64,000 nucleotides of DNA from Stenotrophomonas sp. NA06056. GTDB taxonomy: Bacteria > Pseudomonadota > Gammaproteobacteria > Xanthomonadales > Xanthomonadaceae. Positions 46,812-56,201 of the stretch are shown in pieces (position 1 is the stretch's first letter; every line of letters begins with the position of its first letter). The stretch spans positions 3,720,001 through 3,784,000 of the forward strand of contig NZ_CP054931.1 in NCBI RefSeq assembly GCF_013364355.1, in the 5' to 3' direction. The notes beneath the pieces were generated by a model, which worked only from the letters and a program-made list of their open reading frames with translations, did not search any database and had not been told where the DNA came from. The translations under genes and the position numbers were made by a program.

Positions 46812-48151
46812 AGCGCCCGTCTTCGGCCATGCGTGGCCACGCCTTCCACTTCCTGCGCTATGGCATCGGCTTCCTGGTCGCCCATCTGCTGCTGATCGTC
46901 GCCGGGTTGTGGGCCTGGGATGCGCTGCTGGAAGACCGCACCGAGGCCAGCCTGCAGGCGGAAATGCGCGGGCCGCACGCGATGCTGCAGCATCGTTTCG
47001 CCGAAACACCCGCTGCGCAGTGGCCCGCGCTGACGCGCCAGCTCGACAGCGATTTCGCCTATCCGCTGCAGATGATGCCGTTGACCGAGGCGGCCGCGAT
47101 ACTGCCGGCGAAACAGCGCCAGGGCCTGTACAACGGCCACGTGCAGATCGAGCTGGACAGCATGCGCAGCCTGCAGCGCGTCGGCAACAGCAGCAGTGCG
47201 CTGATTCTGGGACCGTTGGACCAGGCCCTGCCCGAGGAAGGCTGGCAGGACAGCGAGGCCTCTGGTGTGGCCATCATCCTGCTGATCCTGATGGTGGCAG
47301 TGGCCTTGCCGATGTACGTGATGGTCTACCGGCTGTGGCGCGATGTCTCGCAGCTGGCGCAGACCGCGCGACGGATGCGTGATGGCCAGCTCGACAGCCG
47401 CGCGCCACGTGCCGGTACCGCGCTGGTGCGGCCGTTGGCCAAGGCGTTCAACCACATGGCCGAGCAGCTGCAGCTGTTGCTGGAAAGCCAGCGCGTGCTG
47501 GCCCAGGCCGTGGCGCATGAAGTACGCACGCCGCTGGCGCGGATGCGCTTCGGCCTGGCCGATCTGGAAGACACCGGACTGGATGACGCCCAGCGCGATG
47601 CGCTGTCCGGGCTGCGCATCGATGTGGACCGGCTGCAGCACCTGACCGACGCCGGCGTCGAATACGCCGCGCTCGGCCGCTGCCATCAGCTCACCCGCCA
47701 GCGCCTGCAGCTGGCTGCACTGGTACGCGGCGTCGTCGACCAGTTAGCACCGCTGACGATCCCGATACAGCAGGACCTGTCGCCGGCAGGGCTGGTCAAC
47801 GTCAACCGGCACATGCTGGAACTGGCGCTGCGCAACCTGCTGGGCAATGCGCTGCGCTATGCGCGCCGGCAGATCCGCATTGTCAGCACGCTCAACGAGG
47901 GATGGCTGTGCCTGCAGGTGGAGGATGACGGCCCCGGCATCGCTGTCGAACTGCGCAGCCAGGTGCTGCAGCCCTATGTGCGACTGGACCAGGCCAGCCC
48001 GGGCTTCGGGCTGGGGCTGGCGCTGGTGCAGGTGGTGGCGGACAAGCATCGCGGCCACGTGGAAGTGGCCGATTCGGCGCTCGGTGGCGCCTGCATCCGG
48101 CTGCTGCTGCCGATGGAAAGCGGTGTCGCGCCACCGGCAGAAGACATCTAG
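46802..48151 (+). CDS. Sensor histidine kinase, RstB-like
   Basis: A 449-residue membrane kinase: two helices (about 15-37 and 153-175) around a periplasmic domain of about 115 residues, a HAMP linker, H-box H-E-V-R-T-P-L near 239, N-box L-L-G-N-A-L-R-Y, and D-D-G-P-G-I with G-F-G-L-G-L. Partner of the upstream regulator. ATG at 46808 is an alternative start. Its stop codon overlaps the stop of the opposite kinase gene. Confidence 0.87.
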   Translation: MGMKRPSSAMRGHAFHFLRYGIGFLVAHLLLIVAGLWAWDALLEDRTEASLQAEMRGPHAMLQHRFAETPAAQWPALTRQLDSDFAYPLQMMPLTEAAAILPAKQRQGLYNGHVQIELDSMRSLQRVGNSSSALILGPLDQALPEEGWQDSEASGVAIILLILMVAVALPMYVMVYRLWRDVSQLAQTARRMRDGQLDSRAPRAGTALVRPLAKAFNHMAEQLQLLLESQRVLAQAVAHEVRTPLARMRFGLADLEDTGLDDAQRDALSGLRIDVDRLQHLTDAGVEYAALGRCHQLTRQRLQLAALVRGVVDQLAPLTIPIQQDLSPAGLVNVNRHMLELALRNLLGNALRYARRQIRIVSTLNEGWLCLQVEDDGPGIAVELRSQVLQPYVRLDQASPGFGLGLALVQVVADKHRGHVEVADSALGGACIRLLLPMESGVAPPAEDI

Positions 48152-49620
48152 TTCGTCTCGGCATCCGCGCGTGGCAGGGCGAACACGAACAGCGCGCCCT
48201 GTTCGCTGTCGCGCAGTTCGATACGGCGACCATGCAGCTGCACGATGCGCTGCACGATCAGCAGGCCGAGCCCGCCGTTTTCGCCACGCTGCGCGCCCAG
48301 TGCGGCCGGTGCCTGGAACAGTTGCTCCCGCATCGCCGGCAGCACGCCGGGGCCATCGTCCTGCACCGCAACCTGCACGCTGTCGGGCAGCGCGGACAGC
48401 TGCACCTGCACGCGGCCACCGTCCGGCGCATGCCGCAGCGCGTTGTCGAGCAGGTTGGTCAGCACGCGCTCCACAAGTCCCAGATCGGCACGCACCAACG
48501 GCAGGCCCGGCGGGAACTCGGCATGCAGGCGCTGCCCACGTGCCTGCGCGGCCAGTTCGAATTTCTGCAGCACGTCCTGCAACAGCTCGGGCAACGCGAA
48601 CACTTCCCACTCCAGCCGCACTTCACCGTGTTCCAGCCGCGCCAGTTCAAACAGCGCGCGGGCAAGACGGCCGACCTTGGCGCTCTGCGCCAGCGCGATA
48701 CCGAGATAGCGACGGCGCTCCTGCGGCGACAGCGTGGCTTCCTTCAGCGCCAGCGTTTCCAGGTAACCATGCAGCGAGGACAACGGCGTGCGCAGGTCAT
48801 GCGAGATGTTGGCCACCAGTTCGCGGCGCTGCAGGTCCTGCTGGCGCAGCTGCTGCCATTGTTCGCCCAGCCGTTGTGCCATCTGCGCGTGGGCATGTTC
48901 GAGGATCTTCAGCTCATCGCGCTCGCCCGCGCGCAGCGGTACCGGCGCGGGCAGCGGCGTCGGCGCGTCGATGTCGAAGGCCTGTATGCGCCGGGTGACC
49001 TGGCGCAGCGGCCGGGTCACCCAATAGAAGGCCACCAGGCCGGCAAGCAGGCCCAGCCCGCCTATCAACAGCACCGACCACAGGGTGGTGTGCCATTGGC
49101 TGCCAGCGGCGAGATCATCGGCCAGCATCTGCCGGTGTTCGCCCACCAGCACCACGTACACGTAGCCCGCCTGCCGCCCCTGCACCACCAGCGGCGCGAC
49201 GCTGAACACCTTGCGGCCATCAGTACTGCGCGGATCGTCACCGAGGATCGGCAGCGGCGCACCGGACAGCAGCCGTCGCAGCGGCGCTACATCCACCTGG
49301 TTGCGCATCAGATGGCCGCTGGGCGCATCGTGGCCAAGGATGCGACCCTGCTCATCCAGCAGGTACACCTCGACACTGGGATTGACCGCCATCAGCTGGC
49401 CGAACAACGCGCGCACCGCTGCATCGCGCATGCCGCTGGTGTCCATCAGCTCGCTGCGCTGGGCGATGTGCTCGGCCAACCCCAGCGACAGGCGCTGCAC
49501 CACTTCCTGCTCATGCCGGGTATTGGTGCGCATCTGCCAGGCCAGCAACGCCATGCAGCACGTCAGCATCAGCGCCGACATCACCAGCGCCAGTTTCTGC
49601 CACAGGTTCGGTTTGATCAT
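48148..49620 (-). CDS. Sensor histidine kinase of the Msr-linked two-component system
   Basis: A 490-residue kinase: helix 1 (about 9-30), a periplasmic sensor region (about 31-170), helix 2 (about 172-195), HAMP, H-box H-D-L-R-T-P-L-S near 275, N-box N-L-L-D-N-A-L-R, D-D-G-P-G-V and G-G-L-G-L. The periplasmic part has a Y-V-Y-V-V-L sheet segment as in Cache-like sensors. It overlaps the regulator stop (ATGA). Signal unknown; the nearby msr operon suggests envelope oxidation. Confidence 0.85.
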   Translation of the reverse strand: MIKPNLWQKLALVMSALMLTCCMALLAWQMRTNTRHEQEVVQRLSLGLAEHIAQRSELMDTSGMRDAAVRALFGQLMAVNPSVEVYLLDEQGRILGHDAPSGHLMRNQVDVAPLRRLLSGAPLPILGDDPRSTDGRKVFSVAPLVVQGRQAGYVYVVLVGEHRQMLADDLAAGSQWHTTLWSVLLIGGLGLLAGLVAFYWVTRPLRQVTRRIQAFDIDAPTPLPAPVPLRAGERDELKILEHAHAQMAQRLGEQWQQLRQQDLQRRELVANISHDLRTPLSSLHGYLETLALKEATLSPQERRRYLGIALAQSAKVGRLARALFELARLEHGEVRLEWEVFALPELLQDVLQKFELAAQARGQRLHAEFPPGLPLVRADLGLVERVLTNLLDNALRHAPDGGRVQVQLSALPDSVQVAVQDDGPGVLPAMREQLFQAPAALGAQRGENGGLGLLIVQRIVQLHGRRIELRDSEQGALFVFALPRADAETN

Positions 49621-50336
49621 GCTGCCGCCCCGGCCGGGTCGACCAGCTTGTAGCCGCGCCCCCACACCGTCAGCAGACGCCGTGGGTTGCCCGGATCGGT
49701 TTCGATCTTGCTGCGCAGGCGGTTGATGTGGGTGTTGACCGTGTGCTCGTACCCATCGTGCTGGTAGCCCCAGACCTGGTTGAGCAGTTCCATCCGCGCA
49801 AATACCTGGTCCGGGTGGCGGGCGAAGAACAGCAGCAGTTCGAACTCACGCGGGGTCAGTTCCAGTGCATTGCCATCGACGGCGGCCGTACGCGCGACCG
49901 GGTCCAGGCGCAGCCCACCCAGTTCGATCGCCCCGGCATCGATGCGCGCGTTCTGTGCCATGGCTTCGGCACGGCGCAGCAGCGCGCGTACGCGTGCCAC
50001 CAGCTCCGGCATCGAGAACGGTTTGGCCAGGTAGTCGTCCGCGCCCAGTTCCAGGCCGACGATGCGCTGGGTTTCGCTGCCGCGCGCACTGATGATGATG
50101 ATCGGCACATAGCGCGCCATCGCGCGTGCACGCTGGCAGACCTGCAGGCCGTCCACGCCCGGCAGCATCACGTCCAGGACCAGCGCGTCCCACGGGCCTT
50201 CCTGTTCGATCAGGCGCAGGCCAGCATCGCCGCTGGCGGCGTGCGCGACTTCATAACCCTCATCACCCAGGTGCATGCGCAGCAGGTCGGCGATATGGGC
50301 ATCGTCTTCAACGATGAGGACACGTTTGGCGGACAT
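49617..50336 (-). CDS. OmpR-family response regulator of the Msr-linked system
   Basis: A 239-residue regulator with E-D-D near 10-12, phospho-Asp in L-V-L-D-V-M-L-P near 55, K-P near 105 and a C-terminal winged helix (E-L-T-P-R-E-F-E-L-L-L; V-N-T-H-I-N-R-L-R). It is divergent from msrB with a 144-base gap that holds a perfect inverted repeat. ATG at 50336 is chosen because the receiver domain begins at once. Confidence 0.87.
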   Translation of the reverse strand: MSAKRVLIVEDDAHIADLLRMHLGDEGYEVAHAASGDAGLRLIEQEGPWDALVLDVMLPGVDGLQVCQRARAMARYVPIIIISARGSETQRIVGLELGADDYLAKPFSMPELVARVRALLRRAEAMAQNARIDAGAIELGGLRLDPVARTAAVDGNALELTPREFELLLFFARHPDQVFARMELLNQVWGYQHDGYEHTVNTHINRLRSKIETDPGNPRRLLTVWGRGYKLVDPAGAAA

Positions 50337-50409
50337 CGGCAGGTTCAGGCCAGCGGGGAAGCTGCCCGCATTGTGGCGCGGGAGCGGCGCGGATACCTCA
50401 CGAAAAATT

Positions 50410-50428
50410 GAATCCTGCGTGAGGATTC
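50410..50428. promoter_or_regulatory. Inverted repeat GAATCCT-N5-AGGATTC, candidate operator
   Basis: Perfect seven-base arms in the gap between the response regulator and msrB, 53 bases before the msrB start. A second, looser repeat (CCTCACG/CGTGAGG, 50396-50424) overlaps it. Confidence 0.55.
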
Positions 50429-50480
50429 GTTGACCGGAGGGGGCGCAGGATGGCCCCGTCGCCCCTTCCCGGAGTCCGCC

Positions 50481-51056
50481 ATGTCCCTCACCCGCCGCCA
50501 CCTGCTGGGCCTGGGCGGTGCTGTCACTGCCGCCGGCCTGCTGGGACTTGGCGCGTGCAGCCGTGCTACCCCCGCCGCTGCCGAGGCACGGCCTTCGCGA
50601 CCGTTCGAGGTGACCCGCAGCGATGCCGAGTGGCGCCGGTTGCTGAGCCCGGCGCAGTACGCCGTGCTGCGCCAGCAGGCTACCGAACGCCCCGGGAGCA
50701 GCCCGCTGAACAAGGAACACCGGCAGGGTACGTTCGCCTGCGCCGGCTGCGCGTTGCCACTGTTCTCGTCATCCACCAAGTTCGAGAGCCACACCGGCTG
50801 GCCCAGCTTCTGGGCACCGCTGCACAACGCCATTGGCGAGGATCGCGACACCACCTTCGGCATGTTGCGGGTGGAGGCACATTGCCGCCGTTGTGGCGGC
50901 CATCTCGGCCACGTGTTCAACGACGGCCCGCGCCCGACCGGACTGCGCTACTGCATGAACGGCGCCGCGATGGTGTTCACGCCCGGGGCTGCACAGCAGG
51001 ACGCCGCTGGCGACTGGCGTGTGCCGCTGGGTTCTTCCCCCACTTCGGGAGCGTGA
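50481..51056 (+). CDS. msrB: Exported peptide-methionine (R)-S-oxide reductase
   Basis: A 191-residue MsrB with a twin-arginine signal (R-R-H-L-L-G-L-G-G, then a G-L-G-A-C lipobox-like stretch). Zinc Cys pairs are C-A-G-C (about 88-91) and C-R-R-C (about 137-140). The catalytic Cys is C158 in R-Y-C-M-N. It repairs oxidised methionine in periplasmic proteins, probably anchored to the membrane. GGAG precedes the ATG. Its stop overlaps the next start (TGATG). Confidence 0.9.
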   Translation: MSLTRRHLLGLGGAVTAAGLLGLGACSRATPAAAEARPSRPFEVTRSDAEWRRLLSPAQYAVLRQQATERPGSSPLNKEHRQGTFACAGCALPLFSSSTKFESHTGWPSFWAPLHNAIGEDRDTTFGMLRVEAHCRRCGGHLGHVFNDGPRPTGLRYCMNGAAMVFTPGAAQQDAAGDWRVPLGSSPTSGA

Positions 51057-52822
51057 TGATGCTGCTGTTGCTGCTTGCCTATCTCGGGGGCGTGCTGACC
51101 CTGCTCAGCCCGTGCATCCTGCCGGTGCTGCCGTTCGTGTTCGCACGCGCTGATCGTCCGTTCCTGCGCAGCACCCTGCCACTGCTGCTGGGTATGGCGC
51201 TGACCTTCACCGTGGTCGCCAGCCTGGCGGCGGTCGGCAGCCAGTGGGTGGCACAGGCCAACCAGATCGGCCGCTGGGTGGCGCTGGTGCTGATGGCTGT
51301 GTTCGCCATCGCGCTGTTGTGGCCGACCCTGGCCGACCATCTGCTGGCGCCGTTCCAGCGCATCGGTGCGCGCCTGAGTGCGCGTGCTGACGCTGCTGAT
51401 GCGGCCGGCCGCGGCGGTGCCTGGACCTCCCTGCTGATCGGCATCGCCACGGGCCTGCTGTGGGCACCCTGCGCCGGTCCGATTCTGGGCCTGGTGCTGA
51501 CCGGTGCCGCCCTGAACGGTGCCAGTGTCGGCACCAGTTCACTGTTGCTGGCTTACGCACTGGGCGCTGTCACTGCACTGGCGCTGGCTGTGTGGGTCGG
51601 CGGCCGCGTGTTCCGCGCACTGCAGGCCCGGCTCGGCCTGGGCAATGTGGTGCGCCGCGTGTTGGGCGTGGCCGCGTTGCTGGCGGTGGTGGCGATCGGG
51701 CTGGGCTGGGACACCGGCCTGCTGACCCGTCTGTCCGCGGTCAGTACCGCACGCATCGAACAGGGCCTGCTGGATGCCGTGCCCAATGCGCAGCCCGCCG
51801 CACCGCCGATGATGATGATGGCGGCCGGCCAGGCAGACACACCGCTGCCGGTGGAGGGCACCCTGCCCGCGCTGGACGGCGCCACCGGCTGGCTCAACAG
51901 CCCGCCGCTGAGTGCCGAGCAGCTGCGTGGCAAGGTGGTGCTGATCGATTTCTGGACCTACTCCTGCATCAACTGCCTACGTGCGATGCCGTTCGTGCAC
52001 GAGTGGGCGCAGCGCTACCGTGACCATGGTTTGGTGGTGGTGGGCGTGCATACGCCGGAGTTCGCGTTCGAGCGCGACCCGCGCAATGTGATGAAGGCCG
52101 TGCAGCAGCTGAAGGTCGAGTACCCGGTCGCGCTCGACAATCAGTATGCGATCTGGCGCGCGTTCAACAACCGCTATTGGCCAGCGCACTACTTCATCGA
52201 TGCGCAGGGCAACATCCGCGGCCACCAGTTCGGCGAGGGCAACTACGCGCACTCCGAGCAGGTCATCCGACGCCTGCTGGTGGAAGCCGGCCAGACCGAC
52301 CTGCCACCGCCTGCAGACCCCGCTGCGGCCGACCTGCAGGGCGTAGCCACGCAGGCCGACATGGGCAACCTGCGCTCGCCGGAAACCTACCTGGGCCACG
52401 CACGTGCCGAGCAGTTCGCCTCGCCGGGCGGGCAGCGCGCCGACGCAGTATCCGGCTACACGCTGCCGTCCACCCTCGCGCTGAACCAATGGGGCCTGTC
52501 CGGACAGTGGCGGGTCAACGATGAAGCGGCACAGCTGCAGCAGGCCGGTGGGCGCATCGCCTTCCAGTTCCATGCCCGCGACCTGCACTTGGTGCTGGCA
52601 CCCGGCGAGGAGGGAAAACCGGTGCGCTTCCGCGTGCTGCTTGATGGCAAGCCACTGCCGGCGGCCGATGCCGGCGCCGACGTGGCTGCCGATGGCACCG
52701 GCACCGTCAACGAACACCGCCTGTACCAGCTGATCCGCCAGCGCGGCACGGTCGGTCCACATCGCTTCGAGATCGAATTCCTCGACGCAGGCGTGCAGGC
52801 CTACGCCTTCACCTTCGGTTGA
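51056..52822 (+). CDS. DipZ-like CcdA/thioredoxin/C-terminal sandwich fusion
   Basis: A 588-residue membrane protein. Residues 1-245 are a CcdA/DsbD-type six-helix domain with Cys in L-S-P-C-I-L-P and W-A-P-C-A-G-P. About 285-420 is a TlpA-like thioredoxin domain with C304-I-N-C307. About 440-588 is a beta-sandwich domain as in DipZ proteins. It should carry electrons from cytoplasmic thioredoxin to the periplasm, here very likely to MsrA and MsrB, between which it is encoded. Confidence 0.87.
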   Translation: MMLLLLLAYLGGVLTLLSPCILPVLPFVFARADRPFLRSTLPLLLGMALTFTVVASLAAVGSQWVAQANQIGRWVALVLMAVFAIALLWPTLADHLLAPFQRIGARLSARADAADAAGRGGAWTSLLIGIATGLLWAPCAGPILGLVLTGAALNGASVGTSSLLLAYALGAVTALALAVWVGGRVFRALQARLGLGNVVRRVLGVAALLAVVAIGLGWDTGLLTRLSAVSTARIEQGLLDAVPNAQPAAPPMMMMAAGQADTPLPVEGTLPALDGATGWLNSPPLSAEQLRGKVVLIDFWTYSCINCLRAMPFVHEWAQRYRDHGLVVVGVHTPEFAFERDPRNVMKAVQQLKVEYPVALDNQYAIWRAFNNRYWPAHYFIDAQGNIRGHQFGEGNYAHSEQVIRRLLVEAGQTDLPPPADPAAADLQGVATQADMGNLRSPETYLGHARAEQFASPGGQRADAVSGYTLPSTLALNQWGLSGQWRVNDEAAQLQQAGGRIAFQFHARDLHLVLAPGEEGKPVRFRVLLDGKPLPAADAGADVAADGTGTVNEHRLYQLIRQRGTVGPHRFEIEFLDAGVQAYAFTFG

Positions 52823-52836
52823 ACCGGGAGCACCTG

Positions 52837-53574
52837 ATGAAACTCTCCTTCGAACAGGGTATTGCCGCCGGCGTCGCCGGCCTGGTTGCCACCGCGTTGA
52901 TCGCTGGCGTACTGCTGGTGGACCACAGCGCGATCGCCGCGCCGACCGAGCCCACGGCGCAGCTGCAGGCGCTGCCTGTACCCAGCGGCGACGCGGCGTT
53001 CCGCGATGACGCCAGCCACGCCAGCGTGGTCTTCGCCGGTGGCTGTTTCTGGGGCGTGCAGGGCGTGTTCCAGCACGTGAAAGGGGTGAGCAACGCGGTG
53101 TCCGGTTACATCGGAGGCAGTGCCAGCGATGCCCGCTATGAACGCGTCAGCGGGGGCCGCACCGGCCACGCCGAAGCGGTGAAGGTGGACTACGATCCGC
53201 GCCAGGTCAGCTATGGACAGCTGATGCAGGTGTTCTTCTCAGTGGTGCACGACCCGACCCAGCTCAATCGCCAAGGGCCTGACCACGGCAGCCAGTACCG
53301 CTCGGCGATCTTCGTCGATGATCCGCGCCAGCAGGCAGCAAGCCGCGCCTACATCGGCCAGCTTGGCCAGGCAGGCAGCTACCGCGCGCCAATCGTTACC
53401 CAGGTGGGTAGTGGCCAACGCTTCTACCCGGCCGAGAGCTACCACCAGAACTACATGAGCAACTACCCGCAGGCCGCGTACATCCGCTACTACGACGCCC
53501 CCAAGCTGGCCGCGTTGGGCAAGCAGTTCCCAGCGTTGTACCGCCGCGATCCGGCGCTGGTCCCCATGCGCTGA
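52837..53574 (+). CDS. msrA: Exported peptide-methionine (S)-S-oxide reductase
   Basis: A 245-residue MsrA with an N-terminal membrane anchor or signal (about 8-30) and the catalytic C70 in G-G-C-F-W-G. G-Y-I-G-G, T-G-H-A-E and H-D-P-T-Q-L-N follow as in the family. It reduces S-sulfoxides in the periplasm, complementing MsrB. It starts 14 bases after the DipZ-like gene; ATG at 52837 follows GGGAG. Confidence 0.92.
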   Translation: MKLSFEQGIAAGVAGLVATALIAGVLLVDHSAIAAPTEPTAQLQALPVPSGDAAFRDDASHASVVFAGGCFWGVQGVFQHVKGVSNAVSGYIGGSASDARYERVSGGRTGHAEAVKVDYDPRQVSYGQLMQVFFSVVHDPTQLNRQGPDHGSQYRSAIFVDDPRQQAASRAYIGQLGQAGSYRAPIVTQVGSGQRFYPAESYHQNYMSNYPQAAYIRYYDAPKLAALGKQFPALYRRDPALVPMR

Positions 53575-53586
53575 CACCGCTCTTCT

Positions 53587-53651
53587 GTAGAGCCGAGCCC
53601 ATGCTCGGCTGCTGTTGGCCGAAGAGCAGCCGAGCATGGGCTCGGCTCTAC
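53587..53651. repeat. Inverted SMAG pair after msrA
   Basis: GTAGAGCCGAGCCCATGCTC and its complementary copy face each other over about 17 bases. Confidence 0.8.
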
Positions 53652-53659
53652 ACACAAGA

Positions 53660-53695
53660 AAAAAAACGCACGGCCATTCAGCCGTGCGCTTGGAA
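53660..53695 (-). terminator. Minus-strand terminator-like hairpin
   Basis: GCACGGC pairs with GCCGTGC, and eight A precede it on the plus strand, so a minus transcript would end in T8. No minus-strand gene is upstream, so it may stop antisense transcription from the MocR region. Confidence 0.55.
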
Positions 53696-53786
53696 AGTAT
53701 CGACCGGGCCCCGATCAGGCCCGGCCGACAACGACATGCTAGGCTCGCCGGCATCATGGGTACAGAACCAGATGCGGGTCGAGTCG

Positions 53787-55238
53787 ATGGATACAGAAGA
53801 CACCACCACAATGATCCCACCCCGCTACCAGCGGCTGTCGGACGAGCTGGCCGAGGCGATCCATGGCGGGCGCCTGCCGGTCGGCAGCCGGTTGCCCTCG
53901 CTGCGGCAGATGGCTTCGCAGCGCCAGCTCAGCCTGAACACCGTGATTGCAGCCTATCGCCAGCTGGAAGACGCAGGATTGGTCATTCCGCGGCCGAAGG
54001 CTGGCTTCGAAGTCGCGCCGCGACTGTCGGCACCGCAGCGATCGCTGCGCGATACGCCGTCAGCACCCACTGCACCGCTGCAGCAGGTGCTGATGGCGCG
54101 CGTGCTGGAAGCACAGCGACGCCCAGGCGTGGTCGACCTCGCTTTTGCCGGCCCGCGCGGACGGCAGTTCTACCCGGGCGCACAACTGGCCCGGCACACC
54201 GCGCAGGTACTGCGCCATGGCCAGCAGACTGTGGAAACCTACGCCCGCCCCAACGGGTCGCAGCGCCTGCTGGCGCAGATCGTGCGGCGTGGCCCACGGC
54301 TGGGCCTGCATACCCACGCCGAGCGCCTGCTGCTGACCCATGGCGCGATGGAGGCACTGCAGCTGGCCCTGCGTGCGGTGACCCAGGCCGGTGATGCTGT
54401 CGGCATCGAGGCACCCTCGTACTTCAATCTGTACCCCTTGCTGACCACGCTCGGCCTGCAGCCGATCGAACTGCCCACCCATCCGCAGCATGGGCTGGAC
54501 GTGGATGCACTGGAAGCACTGCTGGAGCACACACCGCTCGCGGCGCTGGTGGTGATGCCAACCGTGCACAACCCGCTGGGCTGCACGATGCCCATCGCTG
54601 ACAAGCAACGCCTGGCCGAACTGGTCAACGCACGCCAGCTACCGCTGATCGAAGACGCGGTGTATGCCGAACTGCAGTTCTGCGAACCACCGGCCCCCTT
54701 GTTGAAGGCCTTCGACCGCGATGGCTGGGTGATGGTGGTCGGTGGCTTTTCGAAGACGCTGGCACCGGACTACCGGATCGGCTGGCTCGATGGCGGACGC
54801 TTCGCCGAACGCATCGCGCTGCTCAAATTCCAGTCCACCGGCGGCGAACCGCAGCTGCTCGGCGATGCAGTGGCGGCCTACCTGGAAGCAGGCAGTTACG
54901 AGCACCACCTGCATCGCATGCGCCGGTTGTACCGCGAGCAGGTCGGTCGCCTACGGCAACTGGTGGCCGAACACTTCCCGGCCGGCACCCGCGCCACCGA
55001 ACCGCAGGGAGGGTTCCTGCTATGGCTGGAAGTGCCGGGCGTGGATACCCGGGAATTGTTCGAGCGCGCACTGGCAGAGGACATCGTGTTCATGCCGGGC
55101 CAGGTGTATTCGCGTGGCGCGCGATACCGGCATTGCCTGCGGTTGTCGTGTTGCCAGACCCTGGACGCGCGCTTCATCGGTGCGGTGGAACGGTTGGGTG
55201 CGATTGCGCGGGAGCTGGCGGCACACCGGCTTCTGTAG
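53787..55238 (+). CDS. MocR-type GntR/aminotransferase regulator
   Basis: A 483-residue protein with an N-terminal GntR winged helix (about 10-80: L-P-S-L-R-Q-M-A, L-S-L-N-T-V-I-A-A-Y-R-Q-L-E) and a fold-type I aminotransferase domain (about 110-480), PLP Lys near 317 in G-G-F-S-K-T-L-A-P. MocR proteins sense PLP or amino compounds. The target is unknown; no pdx gene is adjacent. ATG at 53772, 53787 or 53811 are all possible starts. Its 3' end lies in a tandem duplication. Confidence 0.85.
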   Translation: MDTEDTTTMIPPRYQRLSDELAEAIHGGRLPVGSRLPSLRQMASQRQLSLNTVIAAYRQLEDAGLVIPRPKAGFEVAPRLSAPQRSLRDTPSAPTAPLQQVLMARVLEAQRRPGVVDLAFAGPRGRQFYPGAQLARHTAQVLRHGQQTVETYARPNGSQRLLAQIVRRGPRLGLHTHAERLLLTHGAMEALQLALRAVTQAGDAVGIEAPSYFNLYPLLTTLGLQPIELPTHPQHGLDVDALEALLEHTPLAALVVMPTVHNPLGCTMPIADKQRLAELVNARQLPLIEDAVYAELQFCEPPAPLLKAFDRDGWVMVVGGFSKTLAPDYRIGWLDGGRFAERIALLKFQSTGGEPQLLGDAVAAYLEAGSYEHHLHRMRRLYREQVGRLRQLVAEHFPAGTRATEPQGGFLLWLEVPGVDTRELFERALAEDIVFMPGQVYSRGARYRHCLRLSCCQTLDARFIGAVERLGAIARELAAHRLL

Positions 55239-55467
55239 AGCCGAGCCTGCGCTCGGCTGCTTTTCGCCGTTGCCCCACACTGAGCCGAGCATGGGCTCGG
55301 CTCTACACGGAGCAGATCAATCGAGCAGATGCGGCAGCCGTCTCCAGGCTGATGGCACGCAAGCTTCTGTAGAGCCGAGCCTGCGCTCGGCTGCTTTTCG
55401 CCGCAGCCGCGCGCTGAGCCGAGCATGGGCTCGGCTCTACACGGAGCAGATCAATCGAGCAGATGCG
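55230..55467. repeat. Tandem duplication spanning the MocR/bioD junction
   Basis: A 104-base segment (55230-55333 and 55364-55467) is directly repeated with a 134-base period. Each copy holds an inverted SMAG pair (55235-55306, 55369-55440) and the last bases of bioD. The first copy continues into a fragment of internal bioD sequence, so it is a relic. Confidence 0.85.
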
Positions 55468-56134
55468 TGCTCAATGCTTTGCCATCGGCACGGGCCAGAT
55501 GCGGCAGCCGTCCCCAGCAAGGCATCGGCAGACGCTGCTGCAAGGTCGCAAAGTTCTCATCCTGGCGCTGCATCGAAGGATCGATGTGGTTGCCGATCCA
55601 GCCCAGGCAGTCCACATCACTGGCCTGCAGCGATTGCGCGGTCAACCGCGCATGGTTGACGCACCCCAGGCGCATGCCGACCACCAGCACCACCGGCAGC
55701 CGCAGCGCTCGCACCAGATCAAGCTGGTCCAGCTGCGCCGACAGCGGTGCCATCCAGCCGCCCACGCCTTCCACTACCACCACGTCGGCCTGCGCGCGCA
55801 GGCGTTCGAAGGCCGCCACGATCGGTGCCAGTTCAATGCGCACGCCATCTTCTGCAGCTGCCAGCTCCGGCGCCAGCGGCTGGCGCAATGCGTAGGGGTT
55901 CAGATCGGCGTAGTCCGGCACCGGCAGGCTGGCGGCCTGCAGTGCCAGCGCGTCGTCGTTGCGCAGCCCCTGCCCCAGATCATGGCTGCCGCTGGCCACC
56001 GGTTTCATGCCCACCGCGCGCAGGCCGCGCCGGCGCAGCGCGTGCAGCAGTGCGGTACTGGCGGCGGTCTTGCCGATCTCGGTATCGGTGCCGGTAACGA
56101 ACAGCGCCGTCGGCAACGTGGCAGGCAGGGACAT
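55451..56134 (-). CDS. bioD: Dethiobiotin synthetase
   Basis: A 227-residue BioD: P-loop G-T-D-T-E-I-G-K-T (about 15-23), K-P-V-A-S-G near 44, and V-E-G-V-G-G-W near 120. It closes the ureido ring of biotin with CO2 and ATP. It is convergent with the MocR gene and not beside other bio genes in the window. Confidence 0.92.
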   Translation of the reverse strand: MSLPATLPTALFVTGTDTEIGKTAASTALLHALRRRGLRAVGMKPVASGSHDLGQGLRNDDALALQAASLPVPDYADLNPYALRQPLAPELAAAEDGVRIELAPIVAAFERLRAQADVVVVEGVGGWMAPLSAQLDQLDLVRALRLPVVLVVGMRLGCVNHARLTAQSLQASDVDCLGWIGNHIDPSMQRQDENFATLQQRLPMPCWGRLPHLARADGKALSTHLLD

Positions 56135-56201
56135 TACAGGCTCCAGCGGGGCAACAGGGGCTGCATTATCGCTGGCCCGGCACGCTTGCTAGACTGCGGC
56201 C

